Shown here in pieces: positions 7,889 through 14,989 of a stretch of DNA of 64,000 bases. The notes below the pieces were generated by a model. It saw nothing but the letters and a program-made list of their open reading frames with translations, was not told where the DNA came from and did not search any database. This stretch comes from Acidimicrobiaceae bacterium (GTDB lineage: Bacteria > Actinomycetota > Acidimicrobiia > Acidimicrobiales > RAAP-2), in contig PKXJ01000021.1 of NCBI GenBank assembly GCA_003132305.1, forward strand, positions 1 to 64,000, given 5' to 3'. Every line of letters starts with the position of its first letter. The first letter of the stretch is position 1. A program made the position numbers and the translations under genes.

Positions 7889-8395
7889 ATGGCAGAGCTA
7901 GCTGAAATGGAAGTTGCGTCTTTCCTCGCAGATTCAGTGGTTGTGGCAGAGAACAAGCTGTACGTCCAGGGTGCTGGTTGGGACACGATATTTAGTCCGA
8001 TGTTTCCCTTTAGACAGAATAGAGTTGGTATCGGGGTGCTCTTGCGGGTTCCATGGTCGGCAACCAATCGGATGCACGAGTTCTCGGTGAAAATAGTCGA
8101 CCCCGACGAGAATCCAATGACAATTGGTGCGGCACCCCCTGGGCTAGATCTACCGGGTGGAGTGATTCGTGAAGTTAAGGGTCAGTTCAACCTTGGAAGG
8201 CCGCCACTACTGAATATTGGCGATTCCCAGGTGGTTCCCATGGCAATAAATCTCGATGGGCTCGAATTCAGCACGCCTAATACGTATTCCGTTGTTATCT
8301 CCGTAGACGGGACGGACTTGAACCGTCTTCCGTTGCGCGTTCGTTTAAGTCCTCAGATGGTTGGGGCTGGACAGTACGCGCAATTCGGGGGATGA
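7889..8395 (+). CDS. DUF6941-like beta-rich protein
   Basis: A 168-residue protein resembling the DUF6941 group: MAELAEMEVASFLADSVVVA, then ENKLYVQGAGWDTIF, RVPWSATNRMHEFSVKIVD and MAINLDGLEFSTPNTYSVVI. It has no signal peptide or membrane segment. The first gene of a three-gene operon, it overlaps the next gene by 4 bp (ATGA). AAAGGAG lies 6-7 bases before the ATG. Function unknown; the coupling with a two-TM protein and a papain-like hydrolase suggests a complex at the membrane. It is cargo of integrative element 2. Confidence 0.65.
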   Translation: MAELAEMEVASFLADSVVVAENKLYVQGAGWDTIFSPMFPFRQNRVGIGVLLRVPWSATNRMHEFSVKIVDPDENPMTIGAAPPGLDLPGGVIREVKGQFNLGRPPLLNIGDSQVVPMAINLDGLEFSTPNTYSVVISVDGTDLNRLPLRVRLSPQMVGAGQYAQFGG

Positions 8396-8874
8396 CGGAC
8401 GCGCCGGCAGAGGAGCCGGCGAACGTTACACGAGACGTCGAGAAACCTAACGCGCAGACCAGAGTGCCAGGCGCTGCGAATGTCTTAATTAGGTTCGTCG
8501 AGGAGGCAAGGGTTAGTGAGGTCCTAATAGCTTCAGAGGACTACAGGAACTATGTGGCCATCTCGATTGGAACGGCAGCGGCAACGTTCAGTGCCGTGAT
8601 TTCGTTGTCCCAGGGGGTCGAGCGGCCCATAGGGATGTGGATAGTGTTTAGCGTTGCAGCGGCTCTTACGATTGTTTTCGCTGGGCTTGCTTGGAGAGAG
8701 CGGAACCGGAAGGATAATGCACGAACGGCGTTAGCGGCGTTGGCTGTTGTCCTACCCGCACAGCTGAACTTCTCATTGTCTGGAGGTGCTGTGTCCGTGA
8801 CCTCGTCGGGGCCAGGGTCGGAGCCAATTATTCAGATCGATGAAGGTGCGATCGGCGATCATTCAAGCTCGTGA
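8392..8874 (+). CDS. Two-TM membrane protein
   Basis: A 160-residue protein with a charged N-terminal third, two hydrophobic helices at about 60-78 (YVAISIGTAAATFSAVISL) and 82-101 (MWIVFSVAAALTIVFAGLAW), a basic stop (RERNRKDN), and a C-terminal region with a Ser/Gly-rich segment. It overlaps its neighbours by 4 bp at both ends, so its expression is coupled to both. No known family recognised. It may serve as membrane anchor or sensor for the adjacent hydrolase; this is inference from the operon. Confidence 0.65.
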   Translation: MTDAPAEEPANVTRDVEKPNAQTRVPGAANVLIRFVEEARVSEVLIASEDYRNYVAISIGTAAATFSAVISLSQGVERPIGMWIVFSVAAALTIVFAGLAWRERNRKDNARTALAALAVVLPAQLNFSLSGGAVSVTSSGPGSEPIIQIDEGAIGDHSSS

Positions 8875-9455
8875 TGCGGGCTCCAAAGTACGGTGACCAC
8901 ATCCGCGTTAAGCGCTTGCTTTACTGGCATCACGGTATTTACGTCAGTGACGATCGCGTGATCGAGTTCGGAAGTGGAGTCGGCGATAAACGCCACGCCA
9001 CTGTCGGGGTGACGGCTTTGAGTGGATTTGCTAGGGGCAGCCTCGTTGAAGTGGTGTTCCACAATGGCGGTGCAGGTCCTTTCGGCGCTGCGGGGCCACC
9101 TGATTTTCGCGTTGATATAGTGCACCGCGCCGAGTGGCTACTTAAGAATCACCCCACGGGCCGTTACCACTTGATCGGGTGGAATTGCGAGCACGTTGCT
9201 ACCTTCTGCGTAAATGGCTGGATGGAGAGCCCGCAAGTGCGGCGCGTTGCCGCATCCATAGGCTTCTTAATATTCGGGTTCATGATGGTACTCGTCCCCA
9301 TCAAACGACCGTCAAAATGGTTTCGTGCGGTGATGTGGCCCCTTGCAGGTGTTTCCCTTTACTTAGTCTTCATTTATAACCACGTAACGCCAGCGGTGTG
9401 GCGAGAACTTGAAGATAAGTGGAAGGAGGATCACCCTCCACGAGAAGTTAGCTAG
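8871..9455 (+). CDS. LRAT/NlpC-P60-like hydrolase or acyltransferase
   Basis: A 194-residue protein with an LRAT-type (H-REV107/NC) papain-like fold: GDHIRVKRLLYWHHGIYV at about 7-24 supplies the conserved His, and WNCEHVATFC at about 104-113 is the NCEH motif with the nucleophile Cys. Two hydrophobic segments follow at about 128-145 and 155-172, so the enzyme is membrane-tethered at its C-terminus. LRAT-like enzymes act on acyl groups of phospholipids. As the last gene of the DUF6941/two-TM operon in a mobile element, a membrane-lipid-targeting defence or conflict role is possible but unproven. Confidence 0.75.
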   Translation: MMRAPKYGDHIRVKRLLYWHHGIYVSDDRVIEFGSGVGDKRHATVGVTALSGFARGSLVEVVFHNGGAGPFGAAGPPDFRVDIVHRAEWLLKNHPTGRYHLIGWNCEHVATFCVNGWMESPQVRRVAASIGFLIFGFMMVLVPIKRPSKWFRAVMWPLAGVSLYLVFIYNHVTPAVWRELEDKWKEDHPPREVS

Positions 9456-9526
9456 GTAGTGACCTCGTGATAAATACTTATCGGCTTATGAGCTAGTGGC
9501 TTCTGAGGTTTCGGTGCACGCAGTTT

Positions 9527-10015
9527 CTATTGATCCAGCTCTTCCGTGTGGTAGTCCCTCGTGGCAAGCATGCTTTCAACTAGCTGAATCACGATGTACT
9601 GATCGCGCTGTTTCAGTTGGTTGAATCTCACCGTGAAGCCTCCGGCGGCAAACTTCTCCACTCCGATAGGAGCATCCCTGCCGAGAAGTTCAAAGAGTGG
9701 CTTCGGATCAATCTCTACTGCCATCGCCGCAGCCACGAGGTTTTCGGGTCTCGGATTCGGAAGGAACAATCCCGGTTCCAGCATGTGGCCGCCGCCTTCA
9801 AGTTGCCGCCAGAGTGCTTCGGATATTCCGGCTCGTCGAGCTGCTTCGCGCTTACTGATCTGGAACTTCTTTCGGCCCATATAAAGTTGTCGGCCGATGA
9901 TCGCCCAGGCCTGCCTAAGCGGGTCGGTTTCCAGCGCTTGAAATCCCTCGGGCGTTGCTTGCCACGCCGCCGGATCATCGTCTTCTGAATCTCTGCGTAC
10001 GCGTCTGGCCACCAC
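9527..10015 (-). CDS. XRE-family regulator
   Basis: A 162-residue protein with an XRE-type helix-turn-helix at about 48-75 (KFQISKREAARRAGISEALW then RQLEGGG), in the phage/plasmid repressor style, and a C-terminal region that may mediate oligomerisation. It is divergent from the replication initiator gene, and the 128-bp gap holds two 15-bp direct repeats. It probably represses its own gene and rep, controlling copy number or excision. GTG start (MVARRVRRD). Confidence 0.75.
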   Translation of the reverse strand: MVARRVRRDSEDDDPAAWQATPEGFQALETDPLRQAWAIIGRQLYMGRKKFQISKREAARRAGISEALWRQLEGGGHMLEPGLFLPNPRPENLVAAAMAVEIDPKPLFELLGRDAPIGVEKFAAGGFTVRFNQLKQRDQYIVIQLVESMLATRDYHTEELDQ

Positions 10016-10062
10016 TGAACTCCGATCTACTCCGAGCCAAGGTTATAGGAAAATTCGCGTTC

Positions 10063-10113
10063 GCGCATCGGATACGCACTATGATTAGATTCGCAAGTGC
10101 GCATTGGATACGC
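10063..10113. promoter_or_regulatory. Direct-repeat operators between the XRE and rep genes
   Basis: GCGCATCGGATACGC (10063-10077) and GCGCATTGGATACGC (10099-10113) are direct repeats at a 36-bp interval in the divergent promoter region. A possible -10, TTAGAT, lies between them. They are likely operators for the XRE protein; binding is inferred. Confidence 0.6.
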
Positions 10114-10143
10114 GAGGATCGAGATTAGACGGAGTAGGTGTCA

Positions 10144-11361
10144 GTGGCAAGGGATGTGGACTTTTGGGATGGACCGGGGGACGCCGGGCAGCGCGGCGGG
10201 AGTCCGCGCGACGGCGACCCCGGACTTCCCCAAGGGAACCTGGCCACCGTCAAGGTTGACGGGAAATCTCCTTCTAACAGAAGAGATTTACCTCCATCGG
10301 GTGGAGTATCGAATGTGCAAGGACTCGGCATTGATCGTCTCTCGGTTTCTTTCCGAGTGGATGATTACGACCCAAACCCTGAGCACTGGAACAGTTACTC
10401 CGTCAGGCACACGCCCAAGGTCTATGACGAGTGGGCTTCCTATGAACAATCGCATCCTCGTGACGGAACGTTCCAGGGGAATGCAGTAGAGAGCTATGGG
10501 CGAAATGTTGAATTCGCCAACGAAGTGACAGCGTTTGTCGGGGTCTTGGCCTTCTCATCCGACGGTCGATCAAAAGGAGCGTTCGGAAAGATTGAATTCA
10601 ATCCCGCTCGTTTTGTTGACGCGGCTGGCTTCGGTCTGGCTGATGTTGATGAAACCCTGAGGGCATTCGGGTTAATTGTTGGTGGTGTGGATCACTTGGT
10701 GGTTCCTGTGTCGGGCGAGGACTTGACGTCCTACAGGATCAAGCGAATTGATGTTGCAAAAGACTTTCGTTTTGTCAGTTCACCGTCAGCCCTGCTCCGA
10801 GGTTTGGCGGCTATTCCGCGTCTACATGCCCGGAAGAACTTCATCCATGCGGATCCCACACGCGGAGGTGCGCAGACATTGACAGTGGGCTCTAAATCTG
10901 GCCTTGTTCGACTTTATGACAAGTTCGCTGAGACGAAAGGAAGGGTTGAACCAGGAACTATGAGGTGGGAAGTAGAGGCGCGAGAAGCATGGGCGAAAAG
11001 AATAGGTGGTCTTCGTACTATTGCGGACCTCAACTTGGACAACATCACGCAGCTAGCGAGCGAGCGTTGGGTATGGTCTTCAATGGGCGCAGAGATCGTC
11101 GCGCATTTGGATGTGAAGGCGGTAGCGAGCAAGCTAGGAATAAAGGAAAGTGAAGCTTCGACCTTCTGCGGCTGGGTCGTGGATCACGGAATTTCGTCGG
11201 GGTGGGAACCGTCCCCGACTACAGGAGCAAAATATCGACGATATCTTCGAGTTCTTGGCATCGGCTTTGGGCTCGAAGCATTTCTCTCGAATGCAAGTTC
11301 AATCCGGCTTGACTGGGACTCGGCAACAGCAGTAATGAATGACCTTGGGGCGACAAGCTGA
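10144..11361 (+). CDS. Replication initiator protein (Rep_trans/phage-plasmid type)
   Basis: A protein of about 405 residues resembling replication initiators of rolling-circle plasmids and filamentous-phage-type elements: GLGIDRLSVSFRVDDYD near residue 60, KIEFNPARF, IKRIDVAKDFRF, then SKSGLVRLYDKFAETKG and MRWEVEAREAW. I prefer the GTG at 10144 because GGAG sits 9 bases upstream; 10138 is also possible. The first 60 residues are Gly/Pro-rich and look unstructured. The gene overlaps the excisionase start by 1 base (TGATG). It suggests that element 2 can replicate after excision, as AICEs do. No FtsK-type transfer gene is present. Confidence 0.7.
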   Translation: MARDVDFWDGPGDAGQRGGSPRDGDPGLPQGNLATVKVDGKSPSNRRDLPPSGGVSNVQGLGIDRLSVSFRVDDYDPNPEHWNSYSVRHTPKVYDEWASYEQSHPRDGTFQGNAVESYGRNVEFANEVTAFVGVLAFSSDGRSKGAFGKIEFNPARFVDAAGFGLADVDETLRAFGLIVGGVDHLVVPVSGEDLTSYRIKRIDVAKDFRFVSSPSALLRGLAAIPRLHARKNFIHADPTRGGAQTLTVGSKSGLVRLYDKFAETKGRVEPGTMRWEVEAREAWAKRIGGLRTIADLNLDNITQLASERWVWSSMGAEIVAHLDVKAVASKLGIKESEASTFCGWVVDHGISSGWEPSPTTGAKYRRYLRVLGIGFGLEAFLSNASSIRLDWDSATAVMNDLGATS

Positions 11362-11546
11362 TGGCTGAGTTGACGCTTTTGCTTAGCGTCGAGGAGGCAG
11401 CGGAGCAACTTCGGCTGGGTCGGACGCGGACCTATCAGCTCGTAATGAGCGGTCGAATACGAAGCGTGACAATTGGGCGGCGACGTCTTGTTCTTCGTGA
11501 AAGTCTCGAGGAATTCGTGAGGCTGCTTGCCGATGAGCAGTCGTAG
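11361..11546 (+). CDS. Excisionase-family DNA-binding protein (element 2)
   Basis: A 61-residue helix-turn-helix protein: LLLSVEEAAEQLRLGRTRTY then QLVMSGRIRSVTIGRRRLVL. It is clearly homologous to the element 1 protein at 5746-5982. It is coupled to rep by a TGATG overlap, so rep and xis are likely co-expressed when the XRE repressor is relieved. Probable directionality factor for the integrase at 12165-13304. Confidence 0.85.
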   Translation: MAELTLLLSVEEAAEQLRLGRTRTYQLVMSGRIRSVTIGRRRLVLRESLEEFVRLLADEQS

Positions 11547-11591
11547 ACGATACAGGTGGCGCTGAGACCAGAACATTCGTAAGATTTTTGC

Positions 11592-12143
11592 GTGCTCAAG
11601 CTGGCTGAAAACTGTGCGTACTGGCAGCGGAAGGTCTCCTTCTCTTTCGGGACCAAAGTGGATGCGAGCTTTCGCGTCGGCAAGAAGGAATATTTACTCG
11701 GTCGCATGACCGTAGATCAATGGGCAAAGTTTCGCGAGTGGAAGAAATTTCCTCGGCGGATCCTCACTGTTCGCCCGCGTCAGTATTGGGATTTCGAAGG
11801 AAGTTTCTACTGGGATGACGAGGGGCTGATGGCAGAGGACGTCAATGCGCTGCTGTTGACGCGGCGTCGCGCTAATCGGGAGAGAGCTGAGAGGGCCAAG
11901 GCCACGGTGACGCGAGGATTTGACAACGATAAGCCTTCAAGGAAGCAGGCATCCGCCGAGGTTCAACAGTTCGTATTCGTCCGTGATGGCGGACAATGTT
12001 TGGAATGCGGGAGTAAGCAAGAATTGCAGTTTGACCACATCATTCCGGTCGCGCTTGGAGGATCGAGCGAGCCCGAGAACTTGCAGATTCTGTGTGGACC
12101 ATGCAATCGAAAAAAAGGTGCGGGTTTCGGAACGTTTGAATAG
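11592..12143 (+). CDS. HNH endonuclease-domain protein
   Basis: A 183-residue protein with a C-terminal HNH domain at about 138-178: CLECGSKQELQFDHIIPVAL, then GGSSEPENLQILCGPCNRKK. The two CxxC pairs bind structural zinc and the D-H-I-I-P and N residues form the beta-beta-alpha-metal site. The N-terminal 120 residues are Trp/Tyr- and Lys/Arg-rich with no recognised domain. HNH proteins of mobile elements nick or cut DNA; here it may help element mobility or act on competing DNA. It ends 21 bp from the convergent integrase. Confidence 0.8.
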   Translation: MLKLAENCAYWQRKVSFSFGTKVDASFRVGKKEYLLGRMTVDQWAKFREWKKFPRRILTVRPRQYWDFEGSFYWDDEGLMAEDVNALLLTRRRANRERAERAKATVTRGFDNDKPSRKQASAEVQQFVFVRDGGQCLECGSKQELQFDHIIPVALGGSSEPENLQILCGPCNRKKGAGFGTFE

Positions 12144-12164
12144 ACGTTCTTGGTCAGTTGCTCG

Positions 12165-13304
12165 CTAGTTCCACAACAGGTCACTCATCGCGTCGGCTGC
12201 GGCCTTTCTGTCCGGAGCCAAAATGTGGCCATATACATCCGCCGTCATTCGAATTGAAGCGTGTCCAAGCACGTCGCTCACGACTTGTAACTGAATGCCC
12301 TGGGCGAGCATGAGACTCGCGGCAGAATGCCGAAGCTCGTGAGGGTGCCAGTTCCCCAAGTCCGCTTCGATGCATATAGATCGAAACTCACGGTTGAGGT
12401 TACGAGGATCGATGGGAGTTCCTATTGAGGTCGTAAAGATGAAGCCGGTATTTTGCCATGCTTTTCCAAGTGAAAGGCGCTCCTCGGCTTGTCGTCCTTT
12501 GTGCGTTTTTAGTGCCGCCATCATTGGAAGAGGAACATTGATTGCTCGACGACTCTTAGACGTTTTTGTGTCGGAGGTGATAAGGACACCTTGTTCTCGC
12601 TTGAGTGATCGCCGTACGATCAAGATACCGGCTTCCGCGTCGTAGTCCTTCCACTGAAGTCCTAATGCTTCGCCCCGTCGTAGTCCCGTGGAAAGCATGA
12701 GAGCGTAGAGGGCCTCATTTCGATGTCCTTTAAGCGTGTCGAGTAACCGTCGCGCTTGTTCCGGGGTTAGAGTCCGTCCTTCTCTGCGGGGGATCTTTGG
12801 AGAGCGTGAAAGGGCGGCAGCATTTCGAACTACGACTCCCCACCGGATTCCCTGACTGAGAGCTTGAGAGAGTACGGCGCGAATTCGTCGCACCGTAGAA
12901 GGGGAGAGTCCAAAATCGAGTTTCGATGATATTAAGCGATCGACGTCGCCAGGAGTCAGGTTGACTATCTTCTTGCGTCCGAGAGTAGGAACAATGTGGT
13001 TATCCGCAACGCTCTTGTAATTGCTTGCGGCGCTCGCCGATACCTGGTGGCGAAGAACATCCTCGTACCAGCGCGTGAGGAGTTGGGAGACGGTGAGTGT
13101 GGTATCCGGAGCCGGTAGCCCGTCATCGATCTGCCGCTGAAGCTTGTTGAGTTTCTGTACTACTTCCGAGCGAGTCTTCGCGGTTACAGCTTTTCGCTGC
13201 TGACGCCCATTCGCGTCATAACCCAGGGTGACGGCGCCGATCCATCGGTTGTCAGTCGATCGTTGGTAGACCGAACCTTCGCCATTTCCCCGGTGTCCAG
13301 CCAT
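12165..13304 (-). CDS. Tyrosine-type integrase of element 2
   Basis: A 379-residue phage/AICE-type integrase. An AP2-like arm-binding domain (about 1-60, GSVYQRSTDNRWIGAVTLGY), a SAM-like core-binding domain (about 65-165) and the catalytic domain (about 175-370) are complete. Catalytic residues are visible: Arg in STGLRRGEALGL, HELRHSAAS, HASIRM and the nucleophile Tyr in MTADVYGHI. It lies next to the intact tRNA-Ala gene, the target whose 3' end is duplicated. The homologous integrase of element 1 is frameshifted, so this may be the only active recombinase for both elements. Confidence 0.95.
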   Translation of the reverse strand: MAGHRGNGEGSVYQRSTDNRWIGAVTLGYDANGRQQRKAVTAKTRSEVVQKLNKLQRQIDDGLPAPDTTLTVSQLLTRWYEDVLRHQVSASAASNYKSVADNHIVPTLGRKKIVNLTPGDVDRLISSKLDFGLSPSTVRRIRAVLSQALSQGIRWGVVVRNAAALSRSPKIPRREGRTLTPEQARRLLDTLKGHRNEALYALMLSTGLRRGEALGLQWKDYDAEAGILIVRRSLKREQGVLITSDTKTSKSRRAINVPLPMMAALKTHKGRQAEERLSLGKAWQNTGFIFTTSIGTPIDPRNLNREFRSICIEADLGNWHPHELRHSAASLMLAQGIQLQVVSDVLGHASIRMTADVYGHILAPDRKAAADAMSDLLWN

Positions 13305-13322
13305 TGGCCCCCCCAGTCACTG

Positions 13323-13346
13323 CGTAGCTAAAGTCTTAGCTAACAC
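13323..13346. repeat. Tandem 12-bp repeats, right arm-type site of element 2
   Basis: CGTAGCTAAAGT followed by CTTAGCTAACAC, related to the pair at 7380-7403 and directly upstream of integrase 2. The shared core is TAGCTNA. Probable arm-type integrase sites. Confidence 0.6.
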
Positions 13347-13415
13347 AATCAAACAGAAGCTTACAGCGAGTGGAAACTTCACCGAAAAACTCCCTTCTAT
13401 CAGGAGAGTTATTTG

Positions 13416-13488
13416 TGGAGGTAAGGGGATTCGAACCCCTGACCCCTTGCATGCCATGCAAGTGCTCTACCAGCTGAGCTATACCCCC
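13416..13488 (-). tRNA. tRNA-Ala(GGC)
   Basis: A full 73-base cloverleaf: acceptor GGGGGTA/TACCTCC with one G-T pair, D arm GCTC/GAGC, anticodon stem CTTGC/GCAAG with loop ATGGCAT (anticodon GGC), T arm AGGGG-TTCGAAT-CCCCT and discriminator A. CCA is not encoded. The 3' 43 bp (13415-13457) are duplicated at 7234 and 263, making this gene the attachment site of the two tandem elements. Integration restored a complete tRNA. Confidence 0.97.
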
Positions 13489-13664
13489 AATGGGTCTACT
13501 GATGTTAGCAGTTGCTCCTGGAGCAACATCTAGACGCCTGTTGGAAAACAGTTACTCCGCACGAACCGCAGATAGAAACGGAAAATGCTCGCTGTAAAGT
13601 TTCGTTGCGCCGTCTCAACACCTTTTGAACGGGTTCGTTCTCGACGACATCGAATGAATGGACT

Positions 13665-14036
13665 TCAAGTTTTCGGCCAATCGATGTTCGAAACTCTTTG
13701 ACGAGTAGCTTTGGGCAGTCCGGCAATGACCTGCCTGTAAGAGTGCGTGATCATGTTCTTGATTTCACTGTCGGGGACGCTCCCATCGAGGATCACGGTG
13801 TTCCAGTGCGACTTGTTCAAGTGGTAGCCGGGAATGACGGCTTCGAACTCTTCTCTTAACTCGATGGCGAGCAGAGGCTCGCACTTCAGTGAAATGGCCG
13901 GGGGAGTGTCTTCGGGCGAAAGAATCGCAAAGACTTTCCCCACAACTTTGTACACGTCGACGCTTGGACCGAAGGGCTGCTCTTCGCTCGTTTCGGGAAA
14001 CTTCATCGCGAAAGCCGCGAGCCTTTCAATCCTCAT
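13665..14036 (-). CDS. MmcQ/YjbR family protein
   Basis: A 123-residue protein with the MmcQ/YjbR pattern: ERLAAFAMKFPETSEEQPFG at the N-terminus, VYKVVGKVFAIL, then PAISLKCEP and PGYHLNKSHWNTVIL, ending in a Tyr-Arg-Gln-Val helix. The family is a small double-wing DNA-binding-like fold of unclear biochemical role. It stands alone, with about 200 bp of non-coding sequence upstream (14037-14242). The first core gene after the tRNA-Ala island. Confidence 0.85.
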   Translation of the reverse strand: MRIERLAAFAMKFPETSEEQPFGPSVDVYKVVGKVFAILSPEDTPPAISLKCEPLLAIELREEFEAVIPGYHLNKSHWNTVILDGSVPDSEIKNMITHSYRQVIAGLPKATRQRVSNIDWPKT

Positions 14037-14242
14037 GTTCGAAACTCAGAGTGGAAGTAGATGGTTGGTCCGGTGATGGTCACGATTACCCTTCGTCGAG
14101 CAACTTTATGAAACGTCGGTCCAGTCAAGTTGCACGCGCGCGAACAACTTGCCCTTGGATATCAAGATCAAATGATGTTGAGTAATGAGCGGGATGTCAA
14201 ATCCAAAATCGGACTTCTGAGTCTCCGGTGTCGTAGAGGCTG

Positions 14243-14935
14243 TTAGACGCTCGCAAGTAAGAGGTCACAGAGAGCGATTGGTTGAGAGAGAAAGGGGGAG
14301 TGGCCGCTGTCGATTCGCGCCAGTTCAGTGCATCGTTGCGCCATCAGCTCTTGCAGACCTGGATCGACCGCTTGATCGTTGGAGCAAAGGACGTAGTAGG
14401 AGGGGACGTCCACGTCAAAGGAACTTCGCGGACTGCGAAAACTGGCAATGGTCTGGGTCGTGAGTTGCGAGACCGCCCAAGTCGAAACCTCGTCAGTGCA
14501 GTCTTGATACAACGCTGCCGCTGCAAGATCGGGATTGAGGCGCAGAAACTCTCCGTCGATTTCGATCGCTTCATCGAGAAGCGTCCGGTTGGGGGCTTCC
14601 TGATTGGCTTCGCTGACACTTTGGCCAAGCGCAGGAACGAACGCGGCGACGTAAATCAGGCGTTCGAGATTAGGAACCTGATCAGCGGCTTCGGTGATCA
14701 CCGCCCCGCCGTAACTGTGACCGACGAGTACGACCGGTCCGTCGAGTTTGGCGATCTCGATCACTTCGCGCGCGTCGTCCGCGAGGAAGGTGTTGGGATG
14801 CGCGCCGTGCGTCGAGCTCGGCAGATCGAGCGCCGTCCAGTTCGCGTCTCGGCGCGTGAGTTCGGCGCCCACGTCGCGCCAGCACCACCCACCGCCCCAC
14901 GCGCCGTGGACGAGGATGTACGTCGTTTCGGTCAT
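14243..14935 (-). CDS. Alpha/beta hydrolase (EstC/hydroxynitrile-lyase-like)
   Basis: A 230-residue alpha/beta hydrolase. The oxyanion region is VHGAWGGGWCW at about 9-19, the nucleophile elbow GHSYGG is at about 71-76 (Ser), and the late His is in DSGHSPFLSQP. The compact size and HGAWGG start match esterases related to plant hydroxynitrile lyases. I chose the ATG at 14935 because AGGAAG is 7 bases upstream. It is divergent from leuS. The substrate cannot be told from sequence. Confidence 0.88.
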   Translation of the reverse strand: MTETTYILVHGAWGGGWCWRDVGAELTRRDANWTALDLPSSTHGAHPNTFLADDAREVIEIAKLDGPVVLVGHSYGGAVITEAADQVPNLERLIYVAAFVPALGQSVSEANQEAPNRTLLDEAIEIDGEFLRLNPDLAAAALYQDCTDEVSTWAVSQLTTQTIASFRSPRSSFDVDVPSYYVLCSNDQAVDPGLQELMAQRCTELARIDSGHSPFLSQPIALCDLLLASV

Positions 14936-14977
14936 AGCCACTCTTCCTTTGGAGAGAGGCTAGGGCCTTTTGTTCCC

Positions 14978-14983
14978 TAGAAT
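14978..14983 (+). promoter_or_regulatory. leuS -10 element, leaderless layout
   Basis: TAGAAT lies 6 bases before the ATG at 14990, so the expected transcription start coincides with the start codon. Confidence 0.6.
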
Positions 14984-14989
14984 GTCGTA

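Noticed and set aside
13505-13726. Small frame overlapping the YjbR-like gene
   Set aside because: Same strand but a different frame, overlapping the end of a recognised gene; Cys-rich tail without a family.
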